Position numbers and translations under genes: made by a program. Below the pieces are notes generated by a model, which was not told the origin of the DNA, did no database searches, and saw only the letters and a program-made list of their open reading frames with translations. A stretch of DNA of 64,000 nt from Glaciihabitans sp. (GTDB lineage: Bacteria; Actinomycetota; Actinomycetes; Actinomycetales; Microbacteriaceae): contig JAODMF010000001.1 in NCBI GenBank assembly GCA_025464095.1, positions 59,782 to 123,781 of the forward strand, read 5' to 3'. Positions 19,990 to 29,697 of this stretch are shown in pieces; within the stretch, counting starts at the first letter, position 1; the number at the start of each line of letters is the position of its first letter.

Positions 19990-20766
19990 GTGAGTTCCAG
20001 GCGTGTCGTTGTGACGGGTGCAAGTTCGGGCATTGGGGCGGCCACAGCCCGCCTGTTCCGGTCGCACGGTTGGGACGTCGTCGGGGTGGCCCGACGCACG
20101 GACCGGCTCGAGGAACTCGCAGCGGAGACCGGCATCGATGTGTTCACGGCCGACCTCACCAACCAGGCGCAGGTGGACGGCCTCCGTGACTACCTGGCCG
20201 GGCTCGGCCCGATCCACGCCCTCGTCAACAATGCGGGCGGCGCATTCGGACTCGCCTCCGTCGAAGACAGTGACGCGGATGACTGGCAGCGCATGTACGA
20301 CGTGAACGTCATCGCAGTCAAGCGCGTGACGACGGCGCTGCTGCCGCTTCTGCGGGCCGGAATTGTGGATGGTGGCTCTGCCGACATCCTGACCGTCACC
20401 TCGATCGCTGGCCACGTCGCCTACGAGGGCGGTGGCGGGTACAACGCCGCCAAGTTCGCGGCGCACGCGCTGGTCGCCGTGTTGCGGCTGGAACTCGCGG
20501 GCGAACCGATCCGTGTGCTCGAGGTTGCGCCAGGAATGGTGCGCACCGACGAGTTCTCGCTGGTGCGCTTCGGTGGCGATAAGGCCCGGGCAGACGCGGT
20601 GTACGAGAACGTGCCGAACCCGCTGTATGCCGAGGACATCGCCGAGGCGATCGTGCACGCCATCGAGCTGCCGCCGTACGTGAACCTCGACCTGGTGACG
20701 ATCAAGCCCGTGGCGCAGGCGGCGCCGTGGAAGGTCATCCGCGGAGAACTCACGCCGAAGGCGTAG
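19990..20766 (+). CDS. SDR family oxidoreductase
   Basis: VVVTGASSGIGAATARLF; NNAGG; YNAAKFA. Confidence 0.93.
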   Translation: MSSRRVVVTGASSGIGAATARLFRSHGWDVVGVARRTDRLEELAAETGIDVFTADLTNQAQVDGLRDYLAGLGPIHALVNNAGGAFGLASVEDSDADDWQRMYDVNVIAVKRVTTALLPLLRAGIVDGGSADILTVTSIAGHVAYEGGGGYNAAKFAAHALVAVLRLELAGEPIRVLEVAPGMVRTDEFSLVRFGGDKARADAVYENVPNPLYAEDIAEAIVHAIELPPYVNLDLVTIKPVAQAAPWKVIRGELTPKA

Positions 20767-20951
20767 GGGTCGCGCGCGGGCTGGTTGCGGCGGGGGTTGT
20801 TGGCTCGGCTGTGGCTGTCGCTCGTGCCCGTGGCCGCGGGGGTTGATGCCCGTGGGTGTGGCCCATGCCCGTGGCGGCGGGGGTTGTTGCCCCTGATGGC
20901 GGGAGTTACGTGCGGGTGGCGGGGGTTCGGGCCCAATTGGCGGGAGTTCTT

Positions 20952-20987
20952 GCGAGGTGGCGGGAGCCCAGGCTCCCGCCACCTCGC
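20952..20987. repeat. Perfect palindrome, 17-bp arms, 2-nt spacer
   Basis: GCGAGGTGGCGGGAGCC-CA-GGCTCCCGCCACCTCGC. Confidence 0.92.
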
Positions 20988-21010
20988 TGTAAGCCCCGCC
21001 GCGTCGATCC

Positions 21011-21336
21011 TGAGTGCGAATTACTCCCGCCGGCTGCCAGTTTCTCCCGCCACCGGCGGCACGCGCCCACCCGCCGCGCGATCGGACGGTACCGGGTCGG
21101 CCTGGTCGTGCGGCATGAGTGCGAATTACTCCCGCCGGCTGCCAGTTTCTCCCGCCACGGGCGGTACGGGGTCACCCGCCGCGCGATCGGCCCGCACGCG
21201 CCCACCCGCGGCCACCCGCAGCGCGCGGCCTGAGTGCGAATTACTCCCGCCGGCTGCGAGTTTCTCCCGCCGCGGGCGGCACGGGGTCGCCCGCCGCGCG
21301 ATCCACGGGCGGCACGCGCCCACCCGCCGCGCGATC
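21011..21336. repeat. Three tandem 105-115 bp direct repeat units
   Basis: TGAGTGCGAATTACTCCCGCCGGCTGCSAGTTTCTCCCGCC begins at 21011, 21116, 21231; CRCCCGCCGCGCGATC at 21068, 21173, 21288, 21321. Confidence 0.9.
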
Positions 21337-22809
21337 CGGCGGCACGAACGAGCCCCCCGCGACCAGCCCGTCCCCGACCTCAATGTCAGCGAACGCGAGC
21401 TTCGGAACCAGGAACAGCAGCACCGCAGCGACGAGGGCACCGACACCGCAAATCGTGAACACCGCCAGGTAGCCGCCGAGGCTGGATGCCGTTGCTCCCG
21501 CCGAGTTCAGCACCGCCGCACCCAGCACGATGGCGAAAACGGCGGAGGCGAACGAGCCGCCGATCGTCTTCGTCGTGTTGGTGAGGGCGGTCGCGATTCC
21601 GGTCTGGCCGCGCGGGGCGGCCGCAGCTGCCGCAGCTGGAAGTGCCCCAACGAGCGCACCGGACCCCAGCCCTGCGATCCCCATGTTGATGAACACCTCG
21701 ATGACGGCGGTGTGGAACGGCAGGAACAGCAGGTAGCCGCCCGCAACGAAGAAGGCCGCCACGATCAGGGCGAACCGGGGCGAGCGCCACCGCGATAGCC
21801 GGGGGAACAGCAGGGCGCCGATGATCATCGACACGAGGTACAGGCCGATGATATTGGAGATGTCGCTTGCCTCCATCCCGAGCCCTGCGCCGGTCTTCGT
21901 GTCGGCTCCAGCGAATGTTGCGAGCGGCGTCTGCGCGCCCAGGAGGCTGATGCCGACCAGCGCGGCGGTGAGCTGCACCGGCCACATGTTCGGCTGCCTC
22001 AGCACCCGCAGGTCGATCGCCGGGTCTTTCCTGCGGAGCTGGATGCGCGACCACGGGATGAACACCGCGATTCCCGCAAGCATCAGCAGGTACACCCACC
22101 ACGCGGTCGGTCCGTTGATGCGCAGGAAGGTCAGGCCGCCGGTGATGAGCAGCAGGCCGAACGCCAGCCCGACGAAACCGCCAACGTCGAGCGAGCGCCC
22201 CGGCACGGGCTTGGACTCGGGAACCCCGAACAGGATCGCGAAGAATACGAGACTAACGGCGATCGCCGGAACGATGAGCGTGAGCGAAACATCGTGTCCG
22301 GTGGCGGCGAAGATGCGGCTGCCGCCGAGCGCGCCGATTATCGCTCCGGCCTCGAGGGCGACCACGAGGTATCCGGCCGCCCGACGGGTCTGTGACGCGC
22401 CGGTGCGGGTCTGGCGTCCCCGGTCGAAGATCAGCGCGACCTCGAGCGGCAACCAGACGACGTAGAACCCCTGCAGCGCGAACGCGGCCAGGTAGGAGGC
22501 GAAGTTGCCGGAGAACGCAACGCCCCAGGTCGCGGCAGCAGTGAGCACGGTCGACACGAGCAGGATCCGCTTGTGGCCGTACAGGTCGCCGAGCTTGGCG
22601 AGAATCGGAACAACGATGGATGACAGCAGCAGTTGCGCGGCCTCGAACCAGTTGTAGTCGGCATCTTTGATCCCGAGGTGGTCGACGAGGTCGGGAATCA
22701 GCGGCACGTAGTAGCCCTGCAGGATGCCGCTGGTCAGCTCCACGAGAAACAGGAACCCCACCAGGCCGAACGTGATGGCGCCAGCGTTGCCGCGCGCGAG
22801 CTTCTCCAT
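21241..22809 (-). CDS. MFS transporter; C-terminal tail encoded by the repeat array
   Basis: 12-14 TM MFS protein; tail ...DRAAGGRVPPVDRAAGDPVPPAAGETRSRRE lies in repeat units. Confidence 0.85.
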   Translation of the reverse strand: MEKLARGNAGAITFGLVGFLFLVELTSGILQGYYVPLIPDLVDHLGIKDADYNWFEAAQLLLSSIVVPILAKLGDLYGHKRILLVSTVLTAAATWGVAFSGNFASYLAAFALQGFYVVWLPLEVALIFDRGRQTRTGASQTRRAAGYLVVALEAGAIIGALGGSRIFAATGHDVSLTLIVPAIAVSLVFFAILFGVPESKPVPGRSLDVGGFVGLAFGLLLITGGLTFLRINGPTAWWVYLLMLAGIAVFIPWSRIQLRRKDPAIDLRVLRQPNMWPVQLTAALVGISLLGAQTPLATFAGADTKTGAGLGMEASDISNIIGLYLVSMIIGALLFPRLSRWRSPRFALIVAAFFVAGGYLLFLPFHTAVIEVFINMGIAGLGSGALVGALPAAAAAAAPRGQTGIATALTNTTKTIGGSFASAVFAIVLGAAVLNSAGATASSLGGYLAVFTICGVGALVAAVLLFLVPKLAFADIEVGDGLVAGGSFVPPDRAAGGRVPPVDRAAGDPVPPAAGETRSRRE

Positions 22810-22873
22810 GAACGGATGCTATCTGCCCGTGCGCAGACACACGGGCGTAACGCGGGCGCGATAGCGTGAGGAG

Positions 22874-23404
22874 ATGACCACAGCAGCCGACACCGACGTG
22901 ATCCAGGATGCCGACGAGCGGGAGGTGCTGGGCTGGCTCGAGTTCGGGGATGCTTCGCGCCACCTCGCCAGCGACGTCGTGCACAGCGACTTTTTTCCCG
23001 ACATCGTGGTGGCCATCGCACGCGGCGGGCTGCTGCTCGCGGGTGCGCTCGCCTACTCCCTTGGCGTCAAAAGCTGCGGAAGTCTGAACGCGGAGTTCTA
23101 CTCCGGAGTCGGTGACCGGCTGCCCGAGCCGACCATCCTTCCCCCGCATCTCGACGAGCCAGCACTCGCAGGCAAGCGGGTGCTGCTGGTCGATGACGTG
23201 TCGGATTCCGGCCGCACGCTCGCGATGGTCGTCGCGCTGATCACCGCCGCCGGTGCGGATGTTCGTACCGTCTGCCTGTACTCGAAGCCCGGTACCGTCC
23301 TTGAGCCCGATTTCGTCTGGCGCCGCACTCCGCGCTGGATCACCTTCCCGTGGTCGGCGCTGCCGCCCGTCACGGTCGAGCCCGGGGCGACCGCAGGCAC
23401 ATGA
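22874..23404 (+). CDS. Phosphoribosyltransferase
   Basis: PRPP motif VLLVDDVSDSGRTL. Confidence 0.88.
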   Translation: MTTAADTDVIQDADEREVLGWLEFGDASRHLASDVVHSDFFPDIVVAIARGGLLLAGALAYSLGVKSCGSLNAEFYSGVGDRLPEPTILPPHLDEPALAGKRVLLVDDVSDSGRTLAMVVALITAAGADVRTVCLYSKPGTVLEPDFVWRRTPRWITFPWSALPPVTVEPGATAGT

Positions 23405-24114
23405 GCATCCATCTCGCCGGTGGGGGATGGTCGGAGGACCTGTTTCGCGGCTTCCTCGCGGAAGCCAGCGCACGCGCGGCCGGCGCCGGACGGGTGATTC
23501 CGCGGATCGGCGTGCTCCTCGTGGCTGAGGATGCCGCGGCCGGCGCCGAAGCGCAGGCCAGGTACGTGACAATGCTCACGTCGATCTCGTCCTGCGAGCC
23601 CGTCGTGAACCTGCTGGCGGAGGGTGATCTCGCGACCTCCGTTCTGCTCAGTGACATCGATGCGCTGTTGATCGGCGGCGGGCTCACCCCTGCCTACCTC
23701 GATGCGGTCACCCCGCTGGTCGACGAGATTCGGCTGCTGGTCGCCGACGGGCTGCCGTACCTCGGCTACTCCGCGGGCGCTGCGATCTCGGCTGACCATG
23801 CGATCATCGGCGGCTGGAAGATCGGCGATGTGCCGGTCTGCGCTGAGGAGACCGGTGAAGACCTCGACGACGTGACCATAGCCGCGGGGCTCGGCCTGGT
23901 CGATCTCTCCATTGATGCTCATGCCGCGCAGTGGGGCACGCTCGCCCGGCTCATTGCCGCGACTGAAGCGGGGCTCGTTGATGGCGGACTGGCGATCGAC
24001 GAGAACACGGTGCTCGTCGTCGGCGACGGCGAGTTGCGAGTCGAGGGCGTCGGCAGCGTCTGGCGGGTCTCGCCCGGTGCCGACGGCGTTGTCGTCGTGA
24101 CAATCGGGTCCTGA
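23401..24114 (+). CDS. Type 1 glutamine amidotransferase-like / peptidase S51-like protein
   Basis: ALLIGGGLTPAYLDAV, YLGYSAGAAISAD; ATGA overlap with upstream gene. Confidence 0.72.
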   Translation: MSIHLAGGGWSEDLFRGFLAEASARAAGAGRVIPRIGVLLVAEDAAAGAEAQARYVTMLTSISSCEPVVNLLAEGDLATSVLLSDIDALLIGGGLTPAYLDAVTPLVDEIRLLVADGLPYLGYSAGAAISADHAIIGGWKIGDVPVCAEETGEDLDDVTIAAGLGLVDLSIDAHAAQWGTLARLIAATEAGLVDGGLAIDENTVLVVGDGELRVEGVGSVWRVSPGADGVVVVTIGS

Positions 24115-24117
24115 CCC

Positions 24118-24798
24118 GTGCAGCCTCGGCCACTCGCAGAACTCGTCGATCCCGGATGGTCTGCCGCTCTGGAACCGGCCGCCGACCAGATCGCCGCAAT
24201 GGGCGAGTTCCTCCGCGCCGAGGTCGCGGCCGAACGCGGGTACCTCCCGGCGGGCCAGCACGTGCTGCGATCATTCACCTATCCGTTCGACAGCGTGCGC
24301 GTGCTCATCGTCGGGCAAGATCCGTATCCCACGCCCGGGCACGCGATCGGGCTCTCGTTCGCGGTCGACCGTGCAGTTCGACCGCTGCCGCGGAGCCTGC
24401 AGAACATCTACGCGGAGCTGCGCGACGACCTCGGCATCCAGACCCCCGAGCACGGCGATCTCACGCCGTGGGCCGAGAACGGCGTGCTGCTGCTGAACAG
24501 GGTGCTCACGGTTCGACCGGGCGCATCCGCGTCGCATCGCGGCAAGGGCTGGGAGGCGGTCACGGAGGTCGCGATTCGCGCGCTGGTGGCCCGCGGGACG
24601 CCGCTCGTGGCGATCCTCTGGGGGAGGGATGCTGCATCCCTTGCCCCCATGCTCGGCGGCACGCCGACCATCACAAGCGCACACCCGAGCCCCCTCTCGG
24701 CCCGCAACGGTTTCTTCGGATCACGTCCATTCAGCCGGGCAAACGAGATGCTCGTCGGCCTCGGTGCGCGGCCGGTCGACTGGTCGCTTTCGTCCTAG
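24118..24798 (+). CDS. ung: Uracil-DNA glycosylase
   Basis: [43 protein letters not shown]. Confidence 0.96.
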   Translation: MQPRPLAELVDPGWSAALEPAADQIAAMGEFLRAEVAAERGYLPAGQHVLRSFTYPFDSVRVLIVGQDPYPTPGHAIGLSFAVDRAVRPLPRSLQNIYAELRDDLGIQTPEHGDLTPWAENGVLLLNRVLTVRPGASASHRGKGWEAVTEVAIRALVARGTPLVAILWGRDAASLAPMLGGTPTITSAHPSPLSARNGFFGSRPFSRANEMLVGLGARPVDWSLSS

Positions 24799-24836
24799 GC
24801 TGGAATGCAGGCTGAAGCAACAACGAAGAGGTCGAC

Positions 24837-25424
24837 GTGCTCGAAGAGGAATACCAGGCGACGCACCGCCCCGTTGAGGCGGAGCGCAATCTTCCGCCGC
24901 TGACGGTGCCGTTCGAGTACTTGATCCGGGATGCCACCGCTGCCGACCTGCCCTACGTTCGCGAGATCTACAACCACTACGTCATGAACTCCACCGTGAC
25001 CTTCGACGAGAAGGCCATGAGCCTCACCGAACTCCGTCGCAAGTTCGCGCACATCACCAAGCTCGGGATGCCGTTCCTGGTGGCCGAGAGCCCGAGCGGT
25101 CAGCTGCTGGGTTACGCCTACGTGTCTCCGTGGCGGGAGAAAGCTGCGTACCGGTACACCGTGGAGGACTCGATCTACCTGGGGCCGGCATCCACCGGCA
25201 AGGGGCTCGGACGCCCGCTGCTGCAGGCGCTGCTCGACGCGTCAGCGGCCGCGGGCATCAAGGAGGTCATCTCGGTGATCGCCGACAAGGGCGCCGACGC
25301 CTCGATTCACCTGCACGAGACATTTGGCTTCAAGGAGATCGGCCACATGGGCAAGGTCGGGTTCAAGTTCGACCGCTGGCTCGGTACGGTGCTGATGCAG
25401 AAGTCGCTGAAGCCGAAGAAGTAG
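24837..25424 (+). CDS. GNAT N-acetyltransferase (phosphinothricin acetyltransferase-like)
   Basis: IRDATAADLPYVREIYNHYVMNSTVTF; GKGLGRPLLQALLDAS. Confidence 0.88.
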   Translation: MLEEEYQATHRPVEAERNLPPLTVPFEYLIRDATAADLPYVREIYNHYVMNSTVTFDEKAMSLTELRRKFAHITKLGMPFLVAESPSGQLLGYAYVSPWREKAAYRYTVEDSIYLGPASTGKGLGRPLLQALLDASAAAGIKEVISVIADKGADASIHLHETFGFKEIGHMGKVGFKFDRWLGTVLMQKSLKPKK

Positions 25425-25476
25425 CGCGGCGACACTCGCAACAATGTCAATCCGCATTGCGAATTAGGCTCAGAGC

Positions 25477-26892
25477 GTGTTCGAACTCCACCACCTCACC
25501 GCCCGCGAACAGTGGGACTGGCTGCAGCGCGGTGAGGTCAGCCCCGCCGAACTCGTCGACCACTACCTTCGGCGTATCGAGCGGATCAATCCGGAACTCG
25601 GTGCCTTCACCACGGTGACCGCGGATGCTGCCCGCCAGCGAGCATCGACGCTCGCCGACACTCACCCCCACACTGCCGCCCTGTGGGGGCTGCCGTTCGC
25701 CGACAAGGACCTGACCCGTCGGGCGGGTGTTCGAACCACGTTCGGCTCGCGCGTCTTTGCCAATTTCGTGCCCGACGAGTCAGACGAGCTGCCGCGGGTA
25801 CTCGACGCGGCCGGAGGCATAAGCCTCGGTAAGACGAATGCTCCCGAGTTCGGGATGCCGAGCTACACCGAATCGCTCGTCGCGCCTCCCGCCCGCAACC
25901 CGTGGGATTCGCAGCTGGGCGCTGGCGGGAGCAGCGGGGGAGCCGCCGTCGCCGTGTCCGCGGGACTTCTCCCGTTCGCTCCGGCCTCGGATGGCGGCGG
26001 GTCGATCCGCATTCCCGCGGCAGCGACCGGACTCGTCGGACTCAAGCCGAGTCGAGGGCTGGTGCCGAGCGGAAGTGGGCTCGAATCCCTCGCGGGCCTC
26101 GTCACCACCGGTCCGCTGGCTCGTACGGTGGCGGATGCCGCCCTCCTCCTCGACGCGATGGTCGACGGATCCGCCTACCCGTTCACCCTCCGCGCTCCAC
26201 GCTGGGATGGCGGCGCGCTCTCGAATGCTGCCATCCGCGGCGAGGGTCGCTTCCAGCTGGGCGTAATGACGACCTCCCCCTGGGATGACGCGTACGAGAT
26301 CACGCTCGCGCCCGAGGCCAGGTCGGCGCTCGACGTCGCGCTGGGCGAGCTTGCCGCCATCGGTCACGGCATCGAGCAAATCGCACTCGAGCCCGATCCG
26401 ACCTACGCGCCGAATTTCACCACCATCTGGCAGGCGGGCGCCGCCGGCCTCGCGGTCGAGGGCGAGCAGCTTGACCTGCTCGAGCCGCTGACCTTGTGGC
26501 TGGTCCAGCGTGGCCGGCAACTCTCGGCGAGAGATCTCGCCAGCGCTCTGGCCGCACTGACGACGTTTGAGCGGAGCATCATCCGCCAGTTCGCGCCCTA
26601 TGACGCGGTGCTCACGCCCGCGCTCGCCATGACGCCGCGCCCGGTCGGCTGGTACGACTTCGAGGATGCGCCGCGCAACTTCGAGCAGCAGGTGCAGTAC
26701 ACGCCGTTCACCTCGTTCGCGAACGTCACAGGACTGCCCGCGATCACGCTGCCGGTCTACCAGACCGACTCCGGCATCCCGATGGGCGTGCAACTGGTGG
26801 GGCGGCCGGGTGGTGAGGATGTGCTCCTGGCGATTGGCGCGCAGCTCGAGCGACGAATCGGCTGGCAGCGCCGGCATCCGCCGCAGTGGTAG
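25477..26892 (+). CDS. Amidase
   Basis: Amidase signature GAGGSSGGAAVAVSAGLLPFAPASDGGGSIRIPAA. Confidence 0.93.
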   Translation: MFELHHLTAREQWDWLQRGEVSPAELVDHYLRRIERINPELGAFTTVTADAARQRASTLADTHPHTAALWGLPFADKDLTRRAGVRTTFGSRVFANFVPDESDELPRVLDAAGGISLGKTNAPEFGMPSYTESLVAPPARNPWDSQLGAGGSSGGAAVAVSAGLLPFAPASDGGGSIRIPAAATGLVGLKPSRGLVPSGSGLESLAGLVTTGPLARTVADAALLLDAMVDGSAYPFTLRAPRWDGGALSNAAIRGEGRFQLGVMTTSPWDDAYEITLAPEARSALDVALGELAAIGHGIEQIALEPDPTYAPNFTTIWQAGAAGLAVEGEQLDLLEPLTLWLVQRGRQLSARDLASALAALTTFERSIIRQFAPYDAVLTPALAMTPRPVGWYDFEDAPRNFEQQVQYTPFTSFANVTGLPAITLPVYQTDSGIPMGVQLVGRPGGEDVLLAIGAQLERRIGWQRRHPPQW

Positions 26893-26896
26893 CCGC

Positions 26897-27502
26897 TTAG
26901 CCGTTCTCGAACAGGTTCTGCGTAATCACGGTCAGGACATCCGCGTCCGAAGCATAGAACCAGTAGCCGTTGGCAAAAAGGTAGGTGTCGGGAAAGTTCG
27001 CGGTGTCGGGGTTCGTTACGAGGATGCCGCCATCCGGGCCGGTGGATTCCGTGTAGCCCTCGGCGGCGAGGCTTGCCCGCTGGGTTTTTGCGTCCGCGTC
27101 GGGAATCGCCGAGAAGCCGTAGTTGACCGTGTTCGTCGCGCCCGAATAGGCCCACTGGCACAAGATTCCGCCGAGATCCTCGAACGCGACCAGCGGACTC
27201 GCGATCGCTTTCATGCGCGCCGCAAAGTCTTTCTGCAGCGCGAACCCGGCGCTCGCCTTGCTCTTGAACACCGAGAGGGTGGCGGGCGGCAGGATGCTCG
27301 TGCAGGTGTACGTGCCGCTCGGCGTGAACGAATCGGCGAGCGGCGCGGATGCCGTCGGGGTGGGAGTCGCGGTCGCTGCCGCGGCCGGTGGCGCCGTGGT
27401 TGTGGGCTTGGCTGAACCAGACGATGCGCAACCGGCGAGGGTCGCGACGAGGGCAGCACCGAGCGCAGCAGAAAGTGCGGCTGCGAGAAGTCGACGGGAC
27501 AT
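26897..27502 (-). CDS. Hypothetical lipoprotein
   Basis: Signal peptide/lipobox ATLAGCASS; start at MSRRLLAAALSA. Confidence 0.7.
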   Translation of the reverse strand: MSRRLLAAALSAALGAALVATLAGCASSGSAKPTTTAPPAAAATATPTPTASAPLADSFTPSGTYTCTSILPPATLSVFKSKASAGFALQKDFAARMKAIASPLVAFEDLGGILCQWAYSGATNTVNYGFSAIPDADAKTQRASLAAEGYTESTGPDGGILVTNPDTANFPDTYLFANGYWFYASDADVLTVITQNLFENG

Positions 27503-27564
27503 GGGGAGAACGATACCGTGCGCTCTCCCTGTGAAGCCGGGAGTGAGCGAACCGCGCGCTTCGA

Positions 27565-28386
27565 TCAGGATGCCAGCCCGACCAGCTGCTCGCTGGCCGC
27601 CCATAGCCGGCGGGCGAGGTCGTCGTCGGTTGCGAGACGGTGGGCGCGCCCGTCGGGCTTCTGGTGATCGAAGTAGGTGCCACTCGGGGCTTCGATCTTG
27701 GCGCTGTCCGCGAGCCAGACGAGGGGCGCTGCGCCGGTTTCCACAGTGCCGCCAAGATGGCCGCGTCCGACGAATGCCGCAAAGCGCATGAGTTGCGTGG
27801 ACGCTCCGAACCGGCTGGCGATGTAGCCGGGATGAAAGGCGTAGGCAGAAACCGAATTGTGGCGTGCGAGCTCGCGCGTGAAGAGGATCGTCGCCAGCTT
27901 GCTGGTGCCGTAGGCGCGCCACCCGCCGAACCAGGCGCGCTCGTCGAAGTTCAGGTCGTCGAGACGCAGCGCGCCCCAGGTGTTGGAGTTGCTGCCGGTA
28001 GAGATGACTCTGCCGTTGCTCTCGGCCAGGCGGGGCAGCAACAGGTTCGTGAGCAGGAACGGCGCAAGGTGGTTTTGCTGGATGGTGTGCTCGAACCCAT
28101 CCGCGCTTCTCCCGCGTTCGTGGGAGAGGCCGCCCGCATTGTTCGCGAGGACGTCGATGGATGCATACCGGGCCAGCAGGGTGCCGGCCAGCGTGCGCAC
28201 GTCATCCAGCCGATCGAAGTCGGCCAGAAACGGCGAGCCACCGACGGATGCGGCTACGGCGCGGGTGCGATCCGGGTTACGGCCGACGACCGCGACATCC
28301 CATCCGCGGCGCGAGAGTTCAGCCGCTGCAGCAGCGCCGATCCCCGAGCTGGCGCCGGTCAGCACGATCGTCTTCCCGCGCACCAT
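27565..28386 (-). CDS. SDR family oxidoreductase
   Basis: IVLTGASSGIGAAAAAELSRRGWDVAVVGR. Confidence 0.9.
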   Translation of the reverse strand: MVRGKTIVLTGASSGIGAAAAAELSRRGWDVAVVGRNPDRTRAVAASVGGSPFLADFDRLDDVRTLAGTLLARYASIDVLANNAGGLSHERGRSADGFEHTIQQNHLAPFLLTNLLLPRLAESNGRVISTGSNSNTWGALRLDDLNFDERAWFGGWRAYGTSKLATILFTRELARHNSVSAYAFHPGYIASRFGASTQLMRFAAFVGRGHLGGTVETGAAPLVWLADSAKIEAPSGTYFDHQKPDGRAHRLATDDDLARRLWAASEQLVGLAS

Positions 28387-28409
28387 ACTCCGCACAATAC
28401 AGTGGCACC

Positions 28410-29645
28410 ATGGGCGCCGGAGTGAAGCGGATCGCGATGGTGTCGATGCACACCACGCCAGCCGACCAACCCGGCATGGGCGACTCGGGCGGCATGAACG
28501 TGGCGCTGCTGTCCCTTGCGCGTGCGCTCGCGGACCGCGACGTCGAAGTCGACCTGCTCACCCGGGCGGCGGCAGAGCCACAGGTGCTCGAACTCTCCCC
28601 GGGAGTCACGCAGCGATCGCTCGCCACCGGACCGGCGGAGCCGATCACCAAGGGACGCCTCGTGGATGTCGCCGACGATTTTGGCGAGGCCGTCGCGACC
28701 CTCACCGGTCGGGCCTCGCCGCGCTACGACCTCATCCACGCGCATTACTGGTTGAGCGGGCTGGCGACGCTGCCGGTCGCGATCGAGCTGGGGTTGCCGT
28801 TCGTGCAGAGCTTCCACACGCTGGGCGCGATGAAGAACCGCTCTCTCGCCGAGGGCGACGAGCCGGAGCCCGAGGGCCGGCTGCGCGGTGAGGCGTTTCT
28901 CGCGAACCAGGCCGATGCCATTGTGGCCGGGTCGTCGGCAGAGGTGAACGTGCTCATTGACGAGCTACGCGCATCCGCCGACCGCCTGTGGGTGATCCCG
29001 CCGGGCGTCGACACCGAACTGTTCACGCCAGCGCGGGCGCAGGAGTCGACCCGCCTGCGGCTGCAACTCGGGCTGGAACCGGAGCGGCCCATCCTGGTCG
29101 TCGCCGGCCGCATCCAGCCGCTCAAGGGGCAGGAGCTCGCCATACGGGCGCTCGCGGAGGTGCATGCCCTGCGCGGCTGGGCTCCGCTGCTGGTGCTTGC
29201 GGGCGAGCCGACCGACGGCGCGGAGGATTATGCAACGATGCTGGCCCACCTCGCCACCGAACTCGGGGCGGGTGCCGACGTGCGGTTTGTGGGAGCCCTG
29301 CCTCGGGAGCTGCTCGCCGACCTGTTCGCCGCCGCCGCGCTCACGCTCGTGCCGTCCTACTCGGAGACTTTCGGGCTGGTAGCGCTGGAGTCGGCCGCCA
29401 GCGGCACGCCGGTGATCGCGTTCCGAAGCACCGGCCTCATCGAGTCGGTGTCCGAGGGAGTGTCGGGGCTGCTGCTCGACGCGCGGGTGCCCGTGCAGTG
29501 GGCACACGTGATCTCGACGCTGCTGGCAGACGGCGATCGCCTTGCGCGCCTGGGCGTCTCTGCGCGCCGGCACGCCGAGGGCTTCACCTGGGCCACAGCG
29601 GGCGCCTCACTTCTCGCCGTCTACGACGCGCTGGAACGGCGGTGA
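28410..29645 (+). CDS. GT4-family glycosyltransferase, MshA-like
   Basis: GMGDSGGMNVALLSLARAL; VAGRIQPLKGQELAIRALAEV; SETFGLVALESAASGTPVIA. Confidence 0.88.
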   Translation: MGAGVKRIAMVSMHTTPADQPGMGDSGGMNVALLSLARALADRDVEVDLLTRAAAEPQVLELSPGVTQRSLATGPAEPITKGRLVDVADDFGEAVATLTGRASPRYDLIHAHYWLSGLATLPVAIELGLPFVQSFHTLGAMKNRSLAEGDEPEPEGRLRGEAFLANQADAIVAGSSAEVNVLIDELRASADRLWVIPPGVDTELFTPARAQESTRLRLQLGLEPERPILVVAGRIQPLKGQELAIRALAEVHALRGWAPLLVLAGEPTDGAEDYATMLAHLATELGAGADVRFVGALPRELLADLFAAAALTLVPSYSETFGLVALESAASGTPVIAFRSTGLIESVSEGVSGLLLDARVPVQWAHVISTLLADGDRLARLGVSARRHAEGFTWATAGASLLAVYDALERR

Positions 29646-29697
29646 GGAGGCGAGGTTGAGTTCGAATCTCCCTCGCTTCGCTCGATCACCTGTCGCG

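Larger units (their letters stand above)
20876..21336. repeat. Repeat element, copy A: mirrored GGCGGGAG arrays around a palindromic core
   Basis: GGCGGG[A/G]G at 20876, 20898, 20918, 20939, 20959; perfect palindrome 20952-20987; then CTCCCGCC in opposite orientation. Confidence 0.85.

Noticed and set aside
21011-21336. CRISPR array
   Set aside because: Units are 105-115 bp with conserved rather than unique intervening sequence, and no cas genes are present.
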